Source: Paenibacillus sp. 32352
Lineage (GTDB): Bacteria; Bacillota; Bacilli; Paenibacillales; NBRC-103111
Direction of reading: 5' to 3'
Length of the DNA: 64,000 nt
NCBI RefSeq assembly: GCF_002042965.1
Contig: NZ_MZNT01000003.1
Span: forward strand, 1 to 64,000
Below the pieces are notes generated by a model. The model was not told where the DNA came from, ran no database searches, and saw only the letters and a list, made by a program, of their open reading frames with translations. Below, one piece after another: positions 60,700 through 64,000 of this stretch (positions within the stretch are counted from its first letter, which is position 1; each line of letters begins with the position of its first letter). Both the position numbers and the translations under genes were made by a program.

Positions 60700-61071
60700 A
60701 TGGAAGCAAAGCATCTATCCCTCAAGCCCGTTGAGACTACATACATAAAGAAAACAGATACAAGACCGCGGCCCGAGAAAGACGAACAAGCTATGGAAGC
60801 GCTCATACGCACGCTCGCGGTTGCTATTTTTACGGAGAGGGAAACGATCATTACAGTATGGAGCGAGTATGAAGAACAGTCGTTTCGCGGCATTATAACC
60901 GAGCTCGACAAAGTACATAGAACGATCCGTATCGAGAATAACGAGGAGTACTCCTGGATTCCGTTGGAGGATGTGCTTGATATGGTGATTATTACGGATG
61001 ATCTGGCACCGGCATTTCCCGATACGAATCGGGTTGCTGGCATGCGGAAGGAGTCGCTTTTTCCCTTATGA
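60700..61071 (+). CDS. YolD-like protein
   Basis: 123 residues. Central region ITVWSEYEEQSFRGIITELDKVHRTIRIENNEEYSWIPLEDVLDMVII is the YolD-like fold often encoded beside Y-family polymerases under SOS control. Here no polymerase gene is adjacent. AGAGGTGAAGTC-ATG at 60700; the frame is open from 60676. Confidence 0.82.
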   Translation: MEAKHLSLKPVETTYIKKTDTRPRPEKDEQAMEALIRTLAVAIFTERETIITVWSEYEEQSFRGIITELDKVHRTIRIENNEEYSWIPLEDVLDMVIITDDLAPAFPDTNRVAGMRKESLFPL

Positions 61072-61228
61072 ACGGAGTTCCGGTCATGCTTTGGAGCGTT
61101 GCAGAAAACAATACAAAATTTTTAGTTTTTGACTTCAAATTTCGAGCACCTTTTTAGAAAAGATCCTTTATAATCCAACGTAACAGATATAAATACTATT
61201 GAAATCCATCAGGAATAGGGAGATGCGG

Positions 61229-61519
61229 ATGACCCATATCAATCATATTAATCTAGCCAATACGACGGGAAACGTGTATTGCTGCCTGCGCAATAAAATT
61301 GTGAGATTGAATGAATCTCAGATTACGGATTATTGCAGCGGCTGCAAGATGAATAGAGGAGCGGAGTCTGGGAAGAGCGTTCAATGCTACTGGAATGACG
61401 TACGGGATGTGACCGATCCTTATATTGTGGTTGACCCTCAATTGGAGTTTATTAGTATGCAAAATAGAAAGCTAATGATAGAGCTTCCTTGGGGTCATGC
61501 CGGAAATGCGCTAGCATAA
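61229..61519 (+). CDS. Cys-containing small protein of unknown function
   Basis: 96 residues. Clustered Cys (NVYCCLRNK, DYCSGCKM, VQCYWND) could bind a metal. No signal peptide or membrane segment. GGGAGATGCGG-ATG at 61229; a TTG at 61199 starts the longer frame. Followed by a strong terminator. Not recognised. Confidence 0.6.
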   Translation: MTHINHINLANTTGNVYCCLRNKIVRLNESQITDYCSGCKMNRGAESGKSVQCYWNDVRDVTDPYIVVDPQLEFISMQNRKLMIELPWGHAGNALA

Positions 61520-61542
61520 TGAATGATGCAGCATAGAAGAGG

Positions 61543-61578
61543 GCAGTCTTTCTGATAAGGAAAGACTGCTTTTTTTGT
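61543..61578 (+). terminator. Terminator after the Cys-containing gene
   Basis: GCAGTCTTTC-TGATAAG-GAAAGACTGC then seven T. Confidence 0.9.
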
Positions 61579-61619
61579 TTTTTAATTAATTTTTTTTATC
61601 AGGCCGAGGGCGGATAACC

Positions 61620-61718
61620 TGTGTATAACCTTGTCCACATTATTCACCCCATAAACATACAAAAAATTACACTTATTAACAGCGTACGCACAGGTTATGC
61701 ACAAAAAGCTGTGGATAA
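61620..61718. promoter_or_regulatory. DnaA-box cluster upstream of sda
   Basis: Perfect TTATNCACA boxes at 61620-61628 (minus), 61695-61703 (plus) and 61710-61718 (minus, TTATCCACA). One-mismatch boxes lie at 61631-61639, 61640-61648 and 61673-61681. All lie within 99 bp. Confidence 0.85.
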
Positions 61719-61720
61719 CA

Positions 61721-61732
61721 GAACGCTTGTTC
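61721..61732. promoter_or_regulatory. LexA-like box at the sda promoter
   Basis: GAACGCTTGTTC: both GAAC/GTTC half-sites are perfect, with one deviation in the central RNRY. It overlaps the -35 region of the sda promoter. Confidence 0.6.
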
Positions 61733-61758
61733 TATTTTTCTGGACATGTTACTATAAT
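61730..61758 (+). promoter_or_regulatory. sda promoter
   Basis: TATAAT at 61753-61758; at 17-bp spacing the -35 would be the weak TTCTAT (61730-61735), as expected of an activator-assisted promoter. Confidence 0.6.
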
Positions 61759-61787
61759 TTTACTTTAAGCGAAGTTAGGTGATCTAA

Positions 61788-61940
61788 ATGAGATTGATGA
61801 GCAATGAGATTTTAATCGATTCGTACTTCAAGGCTTTGAACCTCAAGTTGGAGCAGGAATTTGTCGAATTGTTGTTAGAAGAGATCAGACGTCGTCAGCT
61901 TAATTTGGAATACTATTATAGCGAAGCCAAGGTCAATTGA
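61788..61940 (+). CDS. sda: Sporulation checkpoint inhibitor Sda
   Basis: 50 residues, MRLMSNEILIDSYFKALNLK then LEQEFVELLLEEIRRRQL, closely matching Bacillus Sda ([20 protein letters not shown]...FIELIENEIKRRSL). Sda forms a helical hairpin that blocks the sporulation kinase KinA when replication is stalled or initiating. AGGTGATCTAA-ATG is the start. The C-terminal ~10 residues (EYYYSEAKVN) differ from Bacillus, and the last codons form part of the terminator stem. Confidence 0.92.
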   Translation: MRLMSNEILIDSYFKALNLKLEQEFVELLLEEIRRRQLNLEYYYSEAKVN

Positions 61941-61957
61941 CCTTGGCTCTTTTTTTG
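61925..61957 (+). terminator. sda terminator overlapping the stop codon
   Basis: A 24-bp perfect palindrome (61925-61948; arms AGCCAAGGTCAA / TTGACCTTGGCT) followed by a T-rich run. It includes the sda stop TGA at 61938-61940. Confidence 0.9.
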
Positions 61958-61982
61958 ATAAATTCCGAAGCCGGCAAAGCAT

Positions 61983-62966
61983 CTATTGGCGAAATCTGCC
62001 GATTCTTTTCAACTCTTGAAAGGCATCCTGGTTCAACAACACATCCCCTGCGGCGCAAGTATCATTCAACTGGTCTAGGGTTCTGCAGCCGGATATCGGG
62101 AGCACGGGAAAAGGGTGGGCAAGGAGATACCCTAGAGCCACTTGGCTCATAGACAGGTGCAGCCGTTCCGCTAGGGTCTCGACCGCTTTAAGCTTACGGA
62201 GATTGTCCTCGTTACACAGCTTCCATACTTTTCGGTTATCCGGGGTTGGCTCCTGCAGCTGATCCACCGTATAGCGGCCGCTGAAAAAGCCGTTCGCCTG
62301 CGCGTTATAAGGAATAACGGGCAGGCCTGTGCGCTCATAATAGGCAAGCTCTTTCTCATCCATCGAGACCATGGTGGGATCGTTGCCCTGCGGGTAGGAC
62401 GCCAGGCTCCATTTGATTTGGCTGGCTGCGAAGCTCTGCAAGCCTTTGGCTTCGGCATACTGACGAGCGGCCTCAATGCGCTCCGACCTCCAGTTAGAGC
62501 AGCCGAAATACCGGATTTTCCCTTGGCTGACATACTCATTCAGCATGTCTATTATTTCTTCGACCGGCCGGCTCGGATCATCCCGGTGAAGCCAGTACAG
62601 ATCGATATAATCGGTCTGCAAATTCAGCAGGCTTTGCTCCAGATCATGACGGATATCCTCCTCGGTCAAACGAGGGATATGCATAGTGTCCAGGTCAGGA
62701 TGAGCGCCTTTGGTCGCCAGAATCACCTGACAGCGGCTGCCGCGCAGCTTCATCCATTGACCTATCGCCTTCTCGCTCCGGCTTCTTTCCCCGGGAACCC
62801 AGTCGCTGTATACCTTAGCCGTATCCAGAAAGCTGCCGCCATGGGAAAGGAAGCGGTCCATCAGGGCAAAGGATTCCTCAAGTGTAATCGATTCTCCAAA
62901 GCCGGACGTTCCCAAGCAAATGACGGAAGGAAACAATGCCGTTCCGGGTATCTGTCTAGTCTTCAT
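61983..62966 (-). CDS. Aldo/keto reductase (YghZ/GCY-like, longer type)
   Basis: 327 residues. Tetrad Asp in SFLDTAKVYSDW with Tyr, Lys in ILATKGAHP, and His in LYWLHRDDP. ISGCRTLDQLNDTCAAGDVLL is the C-terminal NADPH site. A different subfamily from the reductase at 723. GGAGGCTCAATCCCT-ATG is the start. Substrate unknown. Confidence 0.9.
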   Translation of the reverse strand: MKTRQIPGTALFPSVICLGTSGFGESITLEESFALMDRFLSHGGSFLDTAKVYSDWVPGERSRSEKAIGQWMKLRGSRCQVILATKGAHPDLDTMHIPRLTEEDIRHDLEQSLLNLQTDYIDLYWLHRDDPSRPVEEIIDMLNEYVSQGKIRYFGCSNWRSERIEAARQYAEAKGLQSFAASQIKWSLASYPQGNDPTMVSMDEKELAYYERTGLPVIPYNAQANGFFSGRYTVDQLQEPTPDNRKVWKLCNEDNLRKLKAVETLAERLHLSMSQVALGYLLAHPFPVLPISGCRTLDQLNDTCAAGDVLLNQDAFQELKRIGRFRQ

Positions 62967-63174
62967 AGGGATTGAGCCTCCAAATGGGAATGGTTATGTA
63001 TAGGAAGATAATATCTACCCAAATTATAAGGAAACCGCTTCCGTAATGTAAGAGGTTACATGAACGTGGATTAGTATACGGAAGGTAAGGGGGGGATCCC
63101 TGGGCTCGACAAAGTTACTGCTGCCAGCCGAAACGGTTCCAGCAGAAAAAAAGACGCTTCTATATGTTGAAGTA

Positions 63175-64000
63175 TCAACAACTTTTCATGCTGCTGCTGT
63201 GGCCGGGGGACAATTTGGCTTTCGGATCAATGTATACCTTCGCATTGTTAATAGCCGTCGGGGCTTCGCCAAAGCCTACGGCAATGAGCTTGAGCTTCCC
63301 GGGGTAGGTCGTAATGTCGCCGGCTGCGAAAATCCCCGGAATACTTGTTTCCATTCGGGAATCAACGACGATAGAGCCGTTATCGATGTCGAAGCCCCAG
63401 TCGGCAATCGGTCCGAGAGAGGAAATAAAGCCGAAGCTCACGATCACCGCATCCACATCCACGTCGAATGTTTCCCCAGATTTGCAATCCTTAAGCGTAG
63501 CCTTCGTGATAGAATCTTCGCCGTGAAGAGCTGAAATTTCTTTGGGCGTGAGCACCTCAACCCTGGAGTTCATCAAATTCTCCACGCTGTGCTCATGGGC
63601 GCGGAATCTGTCCCGGCGGTGAATCAAGGTTACTTTCTCTGCGATCGGCTCCAGCATGAGCGCCCAGTCGACGGCGGAATCGCCGCCTCCGCTGATGAGC
63701 ACCTTCCGGCCGGCGAACCTGCTGAGGTCGTTGACGAAGTAGTGGAGGTTCTTCTTCTCATACCTCCCGGCTTCAGGCAGCTCTAGACGCCTTGGCTCGA
63801 AGGCGCCGACGCCTCCGGTAATAATGACGGTTTTGGAATGATGAACGCCTTTGTCGGTGGTTACTTCAAACAAGCGCTCGTCCTTCTTCTCTACCTTCAG
63901 CACTTTTTCCTCCAATAAAATATCGACGGGAAAATGCTTCATTTGCTGCTCCAGATTATGGACCAGCTCCATGGCGGTCACTTTAGGAAATCCGGCCACG
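63175..64000 (-). CDS. Ferredoxin-NADP+ reductase, 3' part (cut by window edge)
   Basis: About 275 C-terminal residues of a thioredoxin-reductase-like FNR (YumC/YcgT type). [24 protein letters not shown], the NADPH motif [13 protein letters not shown] and [40 protein letters not shown] are diagnostic; there is no CxxC, so not a thioredoxin reductase. The FAD-binding N-terminus lies beyond the right edge. Reduces ferredoxin/flavodoxin from NADPH. No clear terminator follows it. Confidence 0.92.
   Translation of the reverse strand, partial: VAGFPKVTAMELVHNLEQQMKHFPVDILLEEKVLKVEKKDERLFEVTTDKGVHHSKTVIITGGVGAFEPRRLELPEAGRYEKKNLHYFVNDLSRFAGRKVLISGGGDSAVDWALMLEPIAEKVTLIHRRDRFRAHEHSVENLMNSRVEVLTPKEISALHGEDSITKATLKDCKSGETFDVDVDAVIVSFGFISSLGPIADWGFDIDNGSIVVDSRMETSIPGIFAAGDITTYPGKLKLIAVGFGEAPTAINNAKVYIDPKAKLSPGHSSSMKSC

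Overview
The window looks like chromosome of an endospore-forming, moderately GC-balanced Bacillota of the Paenibacillus type. Evidence for this is the spore-coat gene gerQ, a yjcZ-type spore gene, the sporulation checkpoint gene sda, an SLH-domain surface protein, strong Shine-Dalgarno sites with many GTG/TTG starts, and GlnR/TnrA- and LexA(DinR)-type operators. No rRNA, tRNA, IS element, prophage or CRISPR array was seen.

Layout. 0.1-1.6 kb: gerQ and an aldo/keto reductase (minus). 1.8-12.1 kb: a nitrogen-scavenging locus, with the urea ABC transporter urtABCDE (minus) divergent from the urease operon ureABCFGD (plus). The 426-bp gap between them carries three perfect TGTNA-N7-TNACA boxes and two recognisable promoters. 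12.5-15.1 kb: heme O synthase ctaB, a Sco copper chaperone and an AEC transporter. 15.1-20 kb: a small Toprim protein, a pirin, an SLH protein, a yjcZ-type gene and an MFS exporter. 20-25.5 kb: small membrane proteins, a membrane transglutaminase-like protein, a HAD hydrolase, a class B penicillin-binding protein and a hemerythrin-like protein. 25.5-25.8 kb: a large imperfect inverted repeat whose unit recurs at the left edge of the window. 25.8-31 kb: an M29 aminopeptidase and a manganese-type ABC transporter (mntABCD-like) with a duplicated operator. 31-36 kb: asparagine synthetase, a Cof phosphatase, a DUF456 protein and a flippase-like exporter. 36-43 kb: a large hybrid histidine kinase with three receiver domains plus a CheR methyltransferase, a GH13 enzyme and an acetyltransferase. 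43-49 kb: two lipoproteins, a DUF2515 protein, an SPFH protein with a ribbon-helix-helix partner, and a thioredoxin-like protein.

49-57.6 kb is rich in respiratory and Fe-S functions: heme A synthase ctaA, a UbiD-family decarboxylase, Nfu, a YuzB-like protein, a YutJ-like NADH dehydrogenase, the aminofutalosine synthase mqnE and an IscA/ErpA-type carrier. MqnE with UbiD suggests menaquinone made by the futalosine route. 57.8-60.5 kb is a visibly AT-richer accessory patch (MocR-type regulator, phzF) ending in a severed 5' end of a GmhB/HisB-like phosphatase gene. 60.6-62 kb has two DNA-damage/replication-stress candidates: a YolD-like gene with a perfect LexA core, and sda with a cluster of DnaA boxes and a LexA-like box on its promoter. 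The window ends with an aldo/keto reductase and the 3' part of a ferredoxin-NADP reductase.

The most interesting signals are regulatory: the three-box nitrogen control region, the DnaA/LexA-dressed sda promoter, the duplicated metal operator before mntABCD, and the dispersed repeat whose copies end in terminator hairpins. No wholly new multi-gene system could be demonstrated from sequence alone.
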